From assembly GCF_040183065.1 (NCBI RefSeq), contig NC_091120.1, positions 72,752,708 to 72,816,707 of the forward strand: DNA of 64,000 bases, read 5' to 3'. A program made the position numbers and the translations under genes. The stretch's first letter is position 1. Each line of letters opens with the position of its first letter. The notes under the pieces were generated by a model. That model had not been told where the DNA came from. It saw nothing but the letters and a program-made list of their open reading frames with translations, and ran no database searches. This DNA comes from Periplaneta americana. Taxonomy: Eukaryota > Arthropoda > Insecta > Blattodea > Blattidae. This document shows, piece after piece, positions 1-11,887 of the stretch.

Positions 1-117
1 TATAAATAACATAAATTTAATATTAGGTTTGGAAAAATCCAGTTGCATAATACTGCTATTAGTTTTTCTTTTTGTAGTATTACATTATACTATCTTGAAC
101 CACAATAAAATGAAAAG

Positions 118-186
118 GAGTAACGAGGAATTGAACCTGAGACGTTGACATCTAAATTTCGACGTTCGTCCGCTGAGCTACGAGGG
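118..186 (-). repeat. tRNA-like sequence, probable SINE head
   Basis: Read on the minus strand there is an A-box-like stretch (TAGCTCAGCGGACG) followed by a B-box-like stretch (GGTTCAATTCC), as in an internal Pol III promoter. The acceptor-stem ends do not pair convincingly, so a SINE head or tRNA pseudogene is likelier than a working tRNA. Confidence 0.35.
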
Positions 187-504
187 CAAAAGTGTGGAAA
201 CATTTTCGGAAAAATTGGCCCAATCACACTCTAAGATTTTCTGATGATTCGTAGAAGCTAGTCCAGGATGCGGGGGGCAAAGGCTAATTGAGATTTCCCG
301 GTCTCTGATCGGGTCAAACATCCTGATCGAATTAATATTTAACCCTTGCCGTGACTTTCGGTGAAGTCCGGAGGGCCCAATTAGTCAAATCCACTCTCCT
401 CATCTCCACGCTTGGGTCCCCTGGAATTTAATAAGATGCGAAAGAGATAGTGGTATGCGGAAAGCAACGGGATGTTACCGCATTTAGGCCTATCCTTCCC
501 AAGA

Positions 505-950
505 AAAACTGCAAACATGAACAAAGGAAGCTTTTAATAGAAGAAGAAGGATATTCTGCGGACCTCTGGAAAAAGAACTAAGGAAGAGACTAGTGAAGTG
601 CTTTGTGTGGAGTGTGGCATTGTATGGGGAAGGAACATGGACATAACGACGAAATGAAGAGAAACGAATTGAAGCATTTGAAATGTGGATGTGGTGAAGA
701 ACGGTGCGTGTGAAGTGGACAGATAGAATAAGAAATAAAATTGCGTTTGAAAAAGTGAGTGAAGAAAGAATGATGCTGAAACTGATTAGAAAGAGAAAAA
801 GGAATTATTTGGGTCTCTGGTTGAAAAGAATAATAGACGACATTAGGATATGTGGATCATATGCGGAGACTAAGAGGAAGGCAGAAAATAGGAAAGATTG
901 GAGATTGCTGGGTTTGCAATGAAAGACTTGCCCATGGACAGAACACTTAT
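505..950 (+). pseudogene. LINE 3' end (RTE-like family a)
   Basis: This is the degraded C-terminal end of a non-LTR retrotransposon ORF2. The conceptual protein, with frameshifts and stops, reads CFVWSVALYGEGTWT, then RVKWTDRIRNK, then AETKRKAENRKDW and a stop, followed by a short TATG-rich tail. The same end motif recurs at 18,540-18,620 (minus) and 58,695-58,790 (plus), so it is one family with at least three copies here. The stretch normally found before the last motif is shortened. 5' truncation is typical of LINE insertion. The clade is inferred from motif order only. Confidence 0.7.
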
Positions 951-2585
951 GTATGTATGTTCAGAATGCCTGGAATATCGTGTCTAAGAACAGTCGCTAT
1001 TTGCAAAGACTAGTCAATTCCATGCCCATTCGACTCCAAGATGATCGAGATAAGAGGAAGATAGACTAAATATTGAATTGTGGCTTTTTGTTTTGTTTTT
1101 TGAACGCTTAATTGTTTGAATGTTTTAAGGCCGACGCCAGTAAATTAGTTTTGTTTATGCCACGAAAGATATTTTATTGAGAATAAAATCTTTTTTCTTT
1201 CCATTTGCAGCCACAATATCATAATGATAAAGTCATGGCATAATATATTAATAAACCTGATGTTAATTACTAAAATAATCGTAAAAGAGAAAGGAGCCAT
1301 TATGTATAGTTTGTGTCTCTCAAAAACAGAACAAAAAAGAACATAAAAAGCACGAGGTTGTAGTCGAACGCAGGACCTCATGAATAAGAGGCCTGAACGC
1401 TACCATTACGCTATCGAATCACAGAGAGAATACTTCAATTATAACTGTAGATATCAGGCAACGTGGTCCAACAACATGTAACATCGCCTGTCTCCGAATT
1501 ATAGCGAAGATACCCGAAGGGAACATTGTTTCAGGAGAGCGGCCAATTTTTCTTTTGACAGCTGTACATTGCCCTTGGCAATGAGGGTAAGCTTACTTGC
1601 CATAATTGCTTTCTTCAGTTCATAAAACTATAAGAATGTTCTCTTAAAGAGAAGTGAATATAACTCCAGCAATTCTCTGTTATACTTCGGCCTAGCCGGT
1701 TATCCAACACGGGCCGCCTGAATGAAAGACCAGCGCGCTAGCGATTATAGGACAAAAGCGGAGAACAGCTTTGCATGTAGGCTACTGTTTTGAAGCATTT
1801 ATATTGCAGAGTAAATTTTAGGCTACATCTCGAATGTTGACTCCAAAACAAGCAATGTGTTGTGGTGGGGAGAAGGGATACTACGATGCTTTCCGCTAGA
1901 AACCGACACTAGCTTTCAAGTCGCAATCTGTGAGAGAGTGAGTGACTGCAGAGGAACTACATACATCCGAGGTGAAGTACAGCAACATTTTTATATACCA
2001 CGGACCATTGTGCATTTCGTAATTGTTTTGAGGTTCAGAGTTTGTACACGCTGTTTAAAAAAGACAAAGTTTGCACACTTGAAACAATTAAAATTTAAAA
2101 AAAGAAAATTAGCAAAGTGTGAAACATGTTATTCAATATAAAGTATATCGCTATTCATTTTTTAACAAGTTCATGGTTGTTGGAGAAGTTACTTGTGTTA
2201 ATGAGTTATAACTAGTCTTTGTGGAATTGCCACGAGAATCGTAAGGTTTACTACGCACGCGTTATAGACTGTATGAGAAGGGGACGTGCAACGGATGGAG
2301 TATGCCTCTGATGTAAGCACTGAGCAGTATACTGCGGTTACAATAAAACCTGTATCCTGCAGTCAAGAAATATATTGAATGATCATTGAAGTAGGAAATG
2401 TCTAAACATGTAAATACATAATTATTTTGTAGTGAGATATATTAACTCTTAAAATTTAATGTAATATACTCACATCATCCTTGAATATGTGCATTGCAGT
2501 GAAGAGTTACGTACATTTTGAGCGACTGCAAAGCGAACCTCCTCCGATGGTCACTCAAACAGTTTTTATATTGGGAAAATGTACG
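951..2585. other. non-coding interval, no gene recognised
   Basis: Apart from the tRNA-like sequence at 1.35-1.42 kb, only short open frames occur and none has a recognisable motif or splice context. No repeat boundary was seen. Confidence 0.5.
1345..1425 (-). repeat. tRNA-like sequence, probable SINE or tRNA relic
   Basis: The minus strand shows a possible A box (TAGCGTAATGGTAGCG) and B box (GTTCGACTAC) at tRNA spacing, with a short pairing arm around the anticodon position (GCCTC / GAGGT). The B box departs from consensus. A functional tRNA gene cannot be excluded but is not favoured. Confidence 0.4.
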
Positions 2586-2589
2586 TTCA

Positions 2590-2935
2590 ACATCACACGA
2601 TGTAATAGGTGCATATTTGAAGAACGGAATCACTACTTTTCAGTACACCAACTTCAGACATCTTGTCGTGACCTGATAGTATATCATTTATAGTACGAAG
2701 TTGTGAATATGCAGAATTTTCAGCAATAATCTTTCTCAACTTACATTTCACTTTTTCTGAAATTAGTGAACTGTTATTTTGGATAACGGTTTGTGATATT
2801 TTATACACTATATTAAGGGCTTCTGAGAGTTGTACTGGCTGCGGGGGTAAAGATATTCCAGGGGCAATTGTTTGGAACAGCAACACTCTCATTGTAGTAT
2901 GTTTGATTGAATTCTTGTCTGTACTGAACAAATGT
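2590..2935 (-). pseudogene. hAT transposase fragment (CGGBP1-like group)
   Basis: A 112-codon open frame on the minus strand contains ISLPPQPV and LSEALNIVYKI. These match in order the segment [15 protein letters not shown] of the intact hAT transposase at 21,089-22,573, except that the TRWGTW block is missing. It is a short, internally deleted relic of the same transposase group. No TIR or target duplication was located, so the element's limits are unknown. Confidence 0.45.
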
Positions 2936-3261
2936 TAAGCTTTGACTATTCCAACCACAGTAATGCAAAAACAAGTGCTTACATAGTTATACATTAGCTG
3001 TAGCTGCTCTATCTATTTGGACCGGTCACATCTCTTAACATGAACTGCTTATACTACGAGACCGGGAGGTCGCTCACCTCTTCTATACTACCGTACATCG
3101 GCAACCTGATTGCATGCTGCATGTGGCAATTCAACGAAGTCTAGTTATAACCTTCACTTTGTCTTTTAAGAAATGCTTTGATGGCAGTAGGCTATAGTAT
3201 TACTTACATGTATAGGCTATTTTCCTTCGCAACTAAACTTTATTTTAACATAGCAAACTTA

Positions 3262-3985
3262 TATAGCTTGCGCAAGAAACGATTACCGAAAACCAATGGT
3301 GGCGTTGCTGTCTGTTTTGACGTGTGTACTGTCGGTGACTCAGGAGAAGACGAGAGCGGACTGAAGAGGAAGGGATGTGAACAGATAACTTACGACAACA
3401 CGTCAATATTTGTAATGTAGTAAGCGGAAACATTAGGTCTCCTTCTGTTCAACTTAGCTTTAATTTCCATACGCATTGTTACTCATGTTTCCTGCACGAG
3501 TAATAACCTGGCTACTGGGATGCTTATCTGAGCGATGTTTATAATAATCAACAGCGATAGTCAAGAAGGTCACATTCTTGCCCCTCGTCTTCTCCTGAGT
3601 AACGGACAGTATGTAGTCACGCCGAGGGAGAAGAGGTGGGAGCCGATGGAAGTACTGTCTCTACCAAGAAGATGAACAAATGAGGATATCGCTGTGGAAA
3701 TAAAGATCGTAGCAGGAGAAAAATTCGAAGCTAATTAAACGCGCAATATATGTTTACGAATGAAATAATATCGTGCGATACAAGACACGCATTCACATGC
3801 AATGGAAGAAACTAAAGTCGTAATGTAACTATCACAACGCAAGACTGATTCTATCGATGTCATTTCTCTTCCGACTGTACTCTTGAATATCATTCAAGTT
3901 ATCTCGTGACCTTTCCTCTCGCCCGCTCTTCCTTATCGCAGTGTTTGTTTCGCATTCCTTCCGTCGGTAATCCGTACTTGCGAGA
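3262..3985 (+). repeat. dispersed repeat, copy 1 (split by a MITE)
   Basis: This segment matches, in inverse orientation, 18,712-19,212. Shared landmarks are GCGCAAGAAACGATTA near the left end, CACGCCGAGGGAG, the block CTCTTCCTTATCGCA and TTGCGAGACCT at the right end. This copy is longer only because a 281-bp MITE sits inside it. The second copy interrupts a LINE reading frame, so the unit is itself a mobile element of about 0.5 kb. The ends show weak inverted similarity around TTGCGA/CGCAAG. Superfamily is unknown. Confidence 0.6.
3329..3609. mobile_element. TA-flanked MITE
   Basis: The ends are inverted repeats of roughly 30 bp starting CTGTCGGTGACTCAGGAGAA and ending in its near complement, and TA dinucleotides flank both sides (3327-3328, 3610-3611). 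The homologous repeat at 18.7-19.2 kb has an uninterrupted TGTGTATGTAG at this spot, a natural empty site. TA duplication points to Tc1/mariner-type mobilisation. Confidence 0.8.
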
Positions 3986-3989
3986 CCTT

Positions 3990-4755
3990 TTTTACACCAC
4001 ATGATTGAAGACTTATAAATTTTAGAATTTTAGATACTCCACCAAGATATGCTAGAAGAACCTCATCCGGTATCCTCTGGACTTCTCTTTTCCTGCCGCC
4101 AACTCACATTAATTCTTCATACTCTTTCTCGTATTGAAGTTTAGACTTTCTTTAAGGAGATGCAATTTAAAATTATTTTCCTATTCGTTTACATCACGTG
4201 GAATATCAAATATACCATTATCATCTCTCTCCTCGCTCATTTTAATTAAATTATAATTTTACACTACAATTCCATTATTTTGTGTTTTAAGCTTGGTAAC
4301 GATAATTGGGACAAGCCCTGAACATTTTCTACAGAGAGTTAATTCAATTCCCTTCACGCAACAGTGAGTTTGCGGGATATGTTTCTTTTTTCAAATTAGA
4401 TCCTATAGAACAAAGTGGAATTAGGCCTAAAATGGTCGCCAGCAGGGGGATGCAAGGGGGTGAGCAAATTAGTACGCTATGCATGAAAGTGCGGAAGTAG
4501 GAAATCATAAATATTTTAAAATATAAAATTTCAATATTATTTTATTTCAAATATTAAATTTGCAAAAATTAGCCTACTTACCACCGTACATTTTAATAGG
4601 CCTAGACATAAATACACAATATCATTTTGGGAAATCCACTATAATAAAAGAAAATTAATTTTGGAATAATAATTTCGGTCCTCTTGGCTGCAGTCCAATT
4701 CATTTGTTACATTGTCGATAAATTCAGCGTTTGAGTGTCTGCAGTCCTCACTTGA
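3990..4755. other. AT-rich interval without a recognised gene
   Basis: No motif-bearing frame, repeat boundary or tRNA was recognised. A short frame at 4306-4500 has no family resemblance that I can see. Confidence 0.45.
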
Positions 4756-4759
4756 GTTC

Positions 4760-5215
4760 CAGTGATTATGGTGTTTCTTGAGAGCCCAGTCCCTGATAAT
4801 CTACTTTACTGGTCCTAGAGATAGTCCCAGCACAGGCTCAGGTCTTATGAATGGGATCTCGGTTCCCTTTTTGGCAGCCTCATCTGCTCTCTCTTTAACT
4901 CCGAATCCCTGCATGTCCCGGCACGCATTTCAGTTGAATTGTGTTATGTTCAGCCAGTATCATGAGGGACTCGCGACATTTTGATACCAGTTTCAACTTA
5001 ACCAAGGGGGCTTCAAGTGCCTTAGGTGTCCCTTGGCTATCTGAAAGCATAAGAATATGTCTACGATTGTAGCCCTTCCTAATACTTTCCCTGACACTGG
5101 CTAATATAGCAAAAATCTCAGCCTGAAAGACTGTGGCATACTGAGCCAAGCTAAAAGAAAGTTTGGTGTCATTTCCAAATAATCCAGCACCAGTTCCTGA
5201 CTTGGTTTAGAACCC
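4760..5215 (-). pseudogene. LINE ribonuclease H domain fragment
   Basis: On the minus strand the frame reads TKSGTGAGLFGNDTKL, then YATVFQAEIFAI, then LMLSDSQGTPKALEA, then LKCVPGHAGI, and after one frameshift KERADEAAKKGTEIP. This is the order of RNase H motifs (acidic start, QAE, SDSQ, GHAG, adjacent NExAD-like) found downstream of reverse transcriptase in I/R1-group LINEs. A retroviral-type source is possible but the AKKGTEIP end favours a LINE. It is frameshifted and lacks the rest of the element. Confidence 0.75.
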
Positions 5216-5526
5216 AAACTGGTGAACAAAAGAAGAATGCAGAGATCTGGCGCACGTTGTAGTTAAAGCTAAGTTAATTACAGCAATGAATTTTATGTAT
5301 ATTCACATGAGAATTTAGATTTGTTTTAGTTTTATTATGAGATCAATACAGTCAATTTTACTTAAACTGGAAGTTACGAACTTTCTATACTTTTCAAAAT
5401 TTCACTTAATTTTTACGTACAATCGTATTATACAGGTATAAATACCAATACAAGGATAAGGTATTTAATCAGATTTTTATAGCCCTATGTTTTGAAAGGA
5501 AGTACTTGAGTAATTTTATTCATGAC

Positions 5527-6610
5527 TAAAGCCCGGATTTCTAAGCACAATCAAACAGTAAAATAAGCAAGCAGATAAGTACGAAAAATGGTGAAAATAA
5601 GCACCAAAATAAGAAAAAACGAATACACGGAAATATAACGATAAATTATTTGTTTCGTAGAACTCTTACCTTATCGAAAGCTGTTGCAGTATACAAGGAA
5701 AGTCATTCTGAGATTTTCCTGTGTGAAGCTTCTGAGTTTGTCAGTGAAAAATGATTTGTACAGTGAAAATGTTCTTTCGACGGAATGTCGGAACCCACTA
5801 ATGCTAAACACAAGTCTTTGAAAATTTATCACTAGAACTCGATTGCTAGAGCCCATATTACTTTTAATCAGTTGCTGGTTTAACTTAGATTTAATCTTAA
5901 ACCTCTCCTTATACCGCGATGTATTAATATGCAGCACAATGTCATATTTTTTCTTCGCAGAAACACTCTTTTCACACAACAAACAAAATAAGACACTGCC
6001 ACCCTCACTGAAAATATTACTTCCGAACTCATTTACGTATTTACGTAAGAATGCTAATTGAGAGGTTTTTTGTAGGTGGCATTTCTTAACTACAACAGCG
6101 AGTAATCACACACACACCTTACTAAAAACAACGCGTGTTGCACAACTTGTACACTGCAGCTTGGAACTCGGGGATTCACCACCCATGCACATGACATTCC
6201 GATAAGTGCGATAACCGATTGACCTGCCTAATCGCAGAAGCTTGGCGAGGAATCCCAAGGTTCTTTCCTAATTAGAATTACACAGTATCATTTCACAACA
6301 TCCTAGGTCATACCCTAGCATTGCTTTCTTACGCATTCGACTGAAGTTAATTTTTTATTAGCCAATAAAACAAAGGTAATCGATGATAAATGACAACTAG
6401 GAGTGAAATATGTACTTTTAAAATTACAGTTTTGGGTAAAATATGCTGTTTCAATTAAAAATCGTAAAATAAATAAGCAAAAACGTTTTCCTGCGAAATG
6501 AGCACTTATGAGCACTAACAAACATAGTTAAAAGTGCTTATCGAGGTGTGTCTTACGAAGTATAACCTTCCTGCTTAAATTTAAAAGTGTGCTTAGAAAT
6601 CCGGGCTTTA
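5527..6610 (-). mobile_element. hAT deletion derivative with 22-bp perfect TIRs
   Basis: Perfect 22-bp terminal inverted repeats (5' TAAAGCCCGGATTTCTAA) occupy 5527-5548 and 6589-6610. They are flanked by an exact 8-bp duplication TTCATGAC at 5519-5526 and 6611-6618, the hAT signature. Inside is a minus-strand remnant of the transposase. At 1084 bp it cannot encode the full enzyme and is non-autonomous. The identical TIRs and exact duplication suggest fairly recent insertion. Confidence 0.9.
5671..5982 (-). pseudogene. fused remnant of a hAT transposase
   Basis: The 103-codon frame joins an N-terminal piece (KKYDIVLHINTSRYKE), resembling the zinc-finger region of the CGGBP1-like hAT transposase, to its C-terminal dimerisation block (SVERTFSLYKSFFTDK). 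The catalytic middle is gone. The source family is related to, but distinct from, the intact element at 20.6-22.8 kb, as the TIRs differ. Whether this 103-residue product is made is unknown. Confidence 0.6.
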
Positions 6611-6618
6611 TTCATGAC

Positions 6619-7711
6619 TAAAATTTCCGTATCTGCTAAGACTAAAACAAGAATATGTTTTCTTTAAATATTTTGTATTATTATCATTTTATTTTCACGA
6701 ATTGAATTTAATTGAGAAATTGTGAATTTAAGCATTTCCATTCCTTATCCCTCCCCCCTGTTTGTGTATTAAAGGGTAGGACTCGCGAGTCACGAAATGT
6801 CGACCACTGCTTTACATAGTTGTGTGTTTGATCGACAAAATTATCGTACGAAACACAGGCGGTGATACTATACTGCGTCCCATAATGTCTGACAGGCGAT
6901 GTAAACATTGCCGACAGACGAAGGTGAAAGGATAATTGCTATTCAACCAATGGCAGATATCACATTCAAGGCTTTTCTTGAAGTTGGGCGGTCTGAAGCG
7001 TTCTACCTTCTTCCTTAAGATTAAGTAAGAAAAGTGTAGATTTGTGGGAATCTGCTGGCAATTAAATTAACCTGCCCTTTAAAACTAAAGCAAATAAACT
7101 TTCATATGAAAAGTTTTCCTTGTATGATCAGGTATTTATGTTTCATCATTTCAAAAATTTATAGTGAGGGGACCGAGATTAGGGATACTCGTGAAATATA
7201 AACTTGCAAGTGCCCCTTGGTTGGTAGTACTTTATGAGGGCTAATTAGTGCAAAAATAGTCTATTATCTGCTTAGCCTATAGGTAATGACGGTTTAATTT
7301 TGTTCAATTTAATACCGTAAATTCTGTTATATTTAATCTTAAACTGAAATTATATTTTGAGATTAGAGATTTTTATTGGAATCTAGAGAGAAATAGGAGG
7401 TTCTTTAGAGATTTCTAGTCTAAATAGATTGGCAACACTGGCCGCTGTCGTGTAGTATTAGGTATGAAGAAAGCATAATTCTGAGGAGTTATAATAAATT
7501 TATCTATAAATTAATATAGAAATCAATGTTCATGTAAATGTTATGTAAATACCGGTATAAGCATTCATTATGTGACGCAGCGCTCCCAACTCTATCTAGA
7601 GTGCAACGCCGACCCTTAGTTGTCTGACAAAAATTCCATTAAATTTAATGTGCAGACTTTTGGAAACTCTGTATAAAATTAGCTACAAAGGCGTATTGGA
7701 TTCTTGCATTA
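6619..7711. other. non-coding interval
   Basis: No convincing gene. A hAT-like end motif (complement of CAGTGGTCGACA near 6799-6810) occurs without a partner that I could place. Confidence 0.4.
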
Positions 7712-7954
7712 GTATGTTTTTTTACTTGGTTATTTAACGACGCCTTATCAACTGCGGGGTTATTTAGCGTCGATGGAGTTGATGATAGCGAGATGGTATT
7801 CGGCAAGATGAGGCCCAGGATTCGTCTTACGGTCCGCGAAAACCTCGGAAAAAACCCAACCAGCTAATCAGTCCGAGCAGGAATCGAACCCGCGCCCGAA
7901 TGCAACACACGATCGGTAGACAAGCGTCTTAGCCGACTGAGCTACGCCGGAGGC
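7712..7954 (-). mobile_element. tRNA-derived SINE (family 1)
   Basis: On the minus strand the head carries an A box (TAGCTCAGTCGGCTAAG) and a B box (GGTTCGATTCC). The body has the motif GGTTTTTTCCGAGG, and the 3' part has AAATAACCCCGCAG and GGCGTCGTTAAAT. Matching 7-bp repeats TGCATTA lie at 7705-7711 and 7955-7961. A second copy is at 35,394-35,637, and a related one at 24,737-24,996. Confidence 0.85.
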
Positions 7955-8520
7955 TGCATTAAGGAATAACAGCACGCCATAATTAATCGAAGAAGAGCAA
8001 GACGAACTGCATGAAATTTCGAAATTGGATTTGAAACGAATCGCAAACAATGTCTGAACAGTAAATTCAGTTCATTGCCTCATTTTTTGTTGATACAAAT
8101 ACTGACGAATAAAATATCACGTCCAAAAGGCAAGTCTGTCATTTTTAGAAAATTTCTCCTTTACGAGGAAAGCTAAGGCTTTTGTTCCATCCTCATTAAC
8201 ATTCGAATATAATATATATGTCTGAATTAATTGATACTTTAAGTGAAAAGTTAAGTTTCCTGTCTAAACACTGACCTTGTTTGTGAATCATGAAGGTTTT
8301 CATATGTGATTGATTATATAGCAACGCTTGGCTTTGGATTTATGAGATTGGGTTTGGAATTAGGCCAATATTTTGTACATACTACATGAGGCTGTCAGAC
8401 ATCAGTTTTGTGAAGTGCTGTTGTCTTTATTATTGACCTGCTTTATCACCAACTTCACCTTTCTTATCTTCTATTCTCGTCACAAACGGGCCGATTCTTT
8501 CCTTTTTATATACACTACGG

Positions 8521-8691
8521 CAGTGGTCGGCATTGCTTGATTCGCGGGCGGAGGGGTAAGGTATGATCTCCCTTCGGTTAGCCATCACTTCGTTCAAAGT
8601 TAAACAGTTTGAGTATACTCCCCCTCCTACCTTCTACTTTGCTGTGTATTGCGGGCTGAATTTTATACGACGTGATCTTTGCTGACCACTG
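8521..8691. mobile_element. small hAT-like MITE (tentative)
   Basis: The left end CAGTGGTCGGCA and the complement of the right end CAGTGGTCAGCA match at 11 of 12 positions, a hAT-like terminus. No 8-bp target duplication is evident, so the assignment rests on the ends alone. Confidence 0.4.
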
Positions 8692-9690
8692 GGTGTACAG
8701 CCTCGTTCACACTTTTCAGGTAACCTGAATTCAAGTTATGCCCAATAAATAAATTAATAATACATACATAAAACTTTGAATTATAATTTTACAATTGTGG
8801 TAGAAGAGTGACATATTCCACTTCTTCCCCTAAAAGTACTTATATCCTTGATCATGTAAGTTTATTGTTCGAGAAGAGATGACACATATCCATTCCTCTT
8901 CTTTAATCTCCATCCTACTGTGAATCATAGTCATCCAGTATTTTCTTTAGAGCATGTCACCATCTTCCCATGTGATGCGGAAAGACATGCATCTACATTA
9001 AATGAATAAGACGCAGGCAAGGCGTGCAAAAAGTCACATACTGCTAGGAGCTGACGAGAAGAAGAGCGGGGCATGAGGAGAGGGATGCGGTTATCGCTGT
9101 GAATCCCCGCTGCACGTGGTACTAAGCATTGAACTGTACTAATCATTCACAAAACTTGCGCTCTTCCTCTTGCACAGTCATGTTATGAATCCATGCGTTG
9201 CGGTTACTAATATTGTTTCATTTTCATTACAGTGTTTATAAACATTGTGTTTTATCCGTCAAAATAACTAAGTTAATGGTAATAATAGTAGGCATATACT
9301 GTACTCCAACCACGAGAAAGTCTTCGGGGACTGAGACGAAGCGGGATAATGCTGTGAATGAATGTTGATGTCATAAGATGTCATAAGGTCACACACGTGG
9401 GTACTCTTATCTCTATTGGCTAGCTCTCACAGCACAAACCATAACATTGATCACACATATTGATACTACCCTAGTTACAAAATTAGATCACGGTTAATTT
9501 CCTGGTCTTTTAATCTCTCCATACAGGAAATAACATATGGAGAAGAGCGCATGGTTTTTAAACTGACGTTATAACGGTAATATCGTCTATCTACTTCGTT
9601 CCAATAGATGACGCAATAGTAAGCACATTCCTTTCACGGTTGATCTCCTGGTTGGAGAACAGTAGTTAATTTCGCATAGATATACAGTAT
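8692..9690. other. interval without recognised gene
   Basis: Short open frames only. The right half may belong to the Tc1-like element whose relic coding region starts at 9697, but no TIR was identified. Confidence 0.4.
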
Positions 9691-9696
9691 TTTAAA

Positions 9697-10362
9697 ATGG
9701 AAACACAGAGGAAAAAAGGAAAAACAATACACATTGAGGCCCAGGATATTTTTTGAAGGGTTATACTTGCTTGTGATGAGGAAGCACGACATGGGAAACT
9801 TAGCCACAAGTGAAACAAGCAAATTTACGAATATCTCATTACACTGGTATTTCAGTCAGTTCAATAACAAGAATTCGTAGACAAGGTGCTGATGCTGGTG
9901 AGACTTCCCTTTCCACTCCAGGGAAACACAGAAATAGCCAAGAAGAAAGAAATGTTCATTTGGACGATTTTGATAAGATGGTAAATCGAGATATTATTGA
10001 ATTTTATTCAGTGAGAAAACAGGTGCCCATATGTCAAAAACTGTTCCCGGCATTGAAAGAAAAAATAAAGTTTCCATGGGGGGTACATTCTTTGAGGAAG
10101 GTTTTGAAAAATATGGATTATAAGTGTAAAAAATGTCACAATGCGAGGAAAATATTAGTTGAACGCCCACATATTATTGATTGGCGTTGTGTGTGTCTGA
10201 GGGCAATACGGCGATTCAGGGAGCAACATCGCCGAAAGTGATACTGGTGACTCGAGTGACTCTCAATCAGATGAAGAAAGTGACGACACCGAGCTTGCCC
10301 GTCCACTGTCGGACAGCGAATATGGAAGCTCAACTTCCATCTCATCACTTGAATTAAATTAA
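9697..10362 (+). pseudogene. Tc1-like DDE transposase, centre deleted
   Basis: An ATG at 9697 opens METQRKKGKTIHIEAQDI. After a stop and a frameshift, a 143-codon frame follows containing SHYTGISVSSITRIRRQGA, a helix-turn-helix-type segment, and HSLRKVLKNMDYKCKKCHN with LVERPHIIDWR. These are N-terminal DNA-binding features of the IS630/Tc1-like insect transposases. Immediately after RREQ-type sequence the frame shifts into an acidic tail (SQSDEESDDTELARP, ending SSLELN) at 10,241-10,362. The catalytic DDE domain between these parts is absent, so it is an internal-deletion relic. Boundaries are unknown. Confidence 0.65.
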
Positions 10363-10939
10363 ATAATTATTTTTTTTTGTATACCAGAATTATAAGCAAC
10401 GTTTATTGTTGCTGAAAATCGTTACAATATAATATCAGTTTAATAACACTTCGCTCTTTTGTTTCCACAGATTACGTATTCATTGTTTGCATCTATTATA
10501 AAATCGACATTAATTCATTAATATCTATTTTATTTCATTTTATTAATATTCTTTTATAATTCTGTTGTACAAACAATAAGGTATGAAACTCATACAGTGT
10601 AAACTTATTGATTATTTACTACTTTTACATTAATGTACACAATTTTTATAGATTAAATTATTCTTAAATTGTCGAATTCTTGAATAAAGTAACGGAAGAA
10701 AATTAAATTTAAGTATCTAAATGCTTTGAGAATAACTTATAACTTAATTTATTGTTAACGGTTAAAAAAAATTATTTCGCATTAAAATGTTAAATTAAAA
10801 GCGCGACTAATATTTTCAGGACACGTAGTATTAAGATGCATGCGATAGAAATGTTATGACTTTAGTATTACGTCACGCATTCCTTCTGCTCTTCTTCTCG
10901 TAGCTCATTGCCACCCCATGATCTAAAATGACGTATGTA

Positions 10940-11343
10940 CAGTAGTGGCAAAAAAAAAACCGGACCGACCCTTGTAGCTGATTTCAGAGTCACAGATTCA
11001 AATTTTGCTAGTCACAGAACACATCCATCTTGTATAATTAATCGTAATAATGAAATTTATTGCATTTGTTCGATTCTTACCGTCTTTTGTTTCCTTCAGT
11101 GCCTCAAACTTAGAGACGAAAAAACTTTGAGAGTTCTATTTTCATCTGGCATCAATATTATATTTTTCTACCTCTATTCGGCAAAGATAACTGTGTATTT
11201 TTACATTAAATAGCAGTACATACCTCTGGCTTCACTATCCATATTGAAATTACCACAGTTTGACACAATACACAGCACAGGATTCTTTTATATCAGATAC
11301 TAGAGTCGGTCCGGTTTTTTTTTTTTTTTTTTTGCTACTACTG
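10940..11343. mobile_element. TA-flanked mariner-type MITE
   Basis: The left terminus CAGTAGTGGCAAAAAAAAAA followed by CCGGACCGACCC is mirrored at the right end (GGTCCGG, poly-T, GCTACTACTG). TA lies at 10,938-10,939 and 11,344-11,345. The 404-bp interior has no transposase. An orphan end of the same family (TTTTTTTGCCACTACTGTAC) sits near 43,950-43,968. Confidence 0.8.
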
Positions 11344-11887
11344 TACACTTATTCAATTGGATACCAAGTACGTCATGATTCTTTTAATTGGCTCATCTGT
11401 ATCTAAAGGAGGAGTTATTTCTGTATGAAATCTTTATAAGCAAGCTGTAATAACTGTATTATTGACTGACTCTGCTTGTACTCGCCAACAAGTCTGCATT
11501 GACATCTGTGTATAATCATATTTGTGAACTTGTAATAAAATTTCATCATATACTCTATGAACTTCAATTTATTTCGGAATTCAGGACTTAGGTTCTGGAC
11601 GAATCCTGTGTCTTCGACTCAGGTTTGGGAGAATTTTAAACTCTCTGGTGGCAGCCTACCGATCACATGCTACTTACACGACACAATGACATCGCCTTTA
11701 GAAGAGGCTTCCATTTCAAACAAAAATAAACACAATCTCTACATTCACTAACAGACTTCACTATGCCACTTACAAAAAATTACTGTTTTATACTGTATAT
11801 TTATCTGTCAGCGAAAATGCAACCCTTGGATGTTTGTTTGCGGAACCACTACTGCAGCGCGTGATTGCCAATAAATTAAGATAGTAC

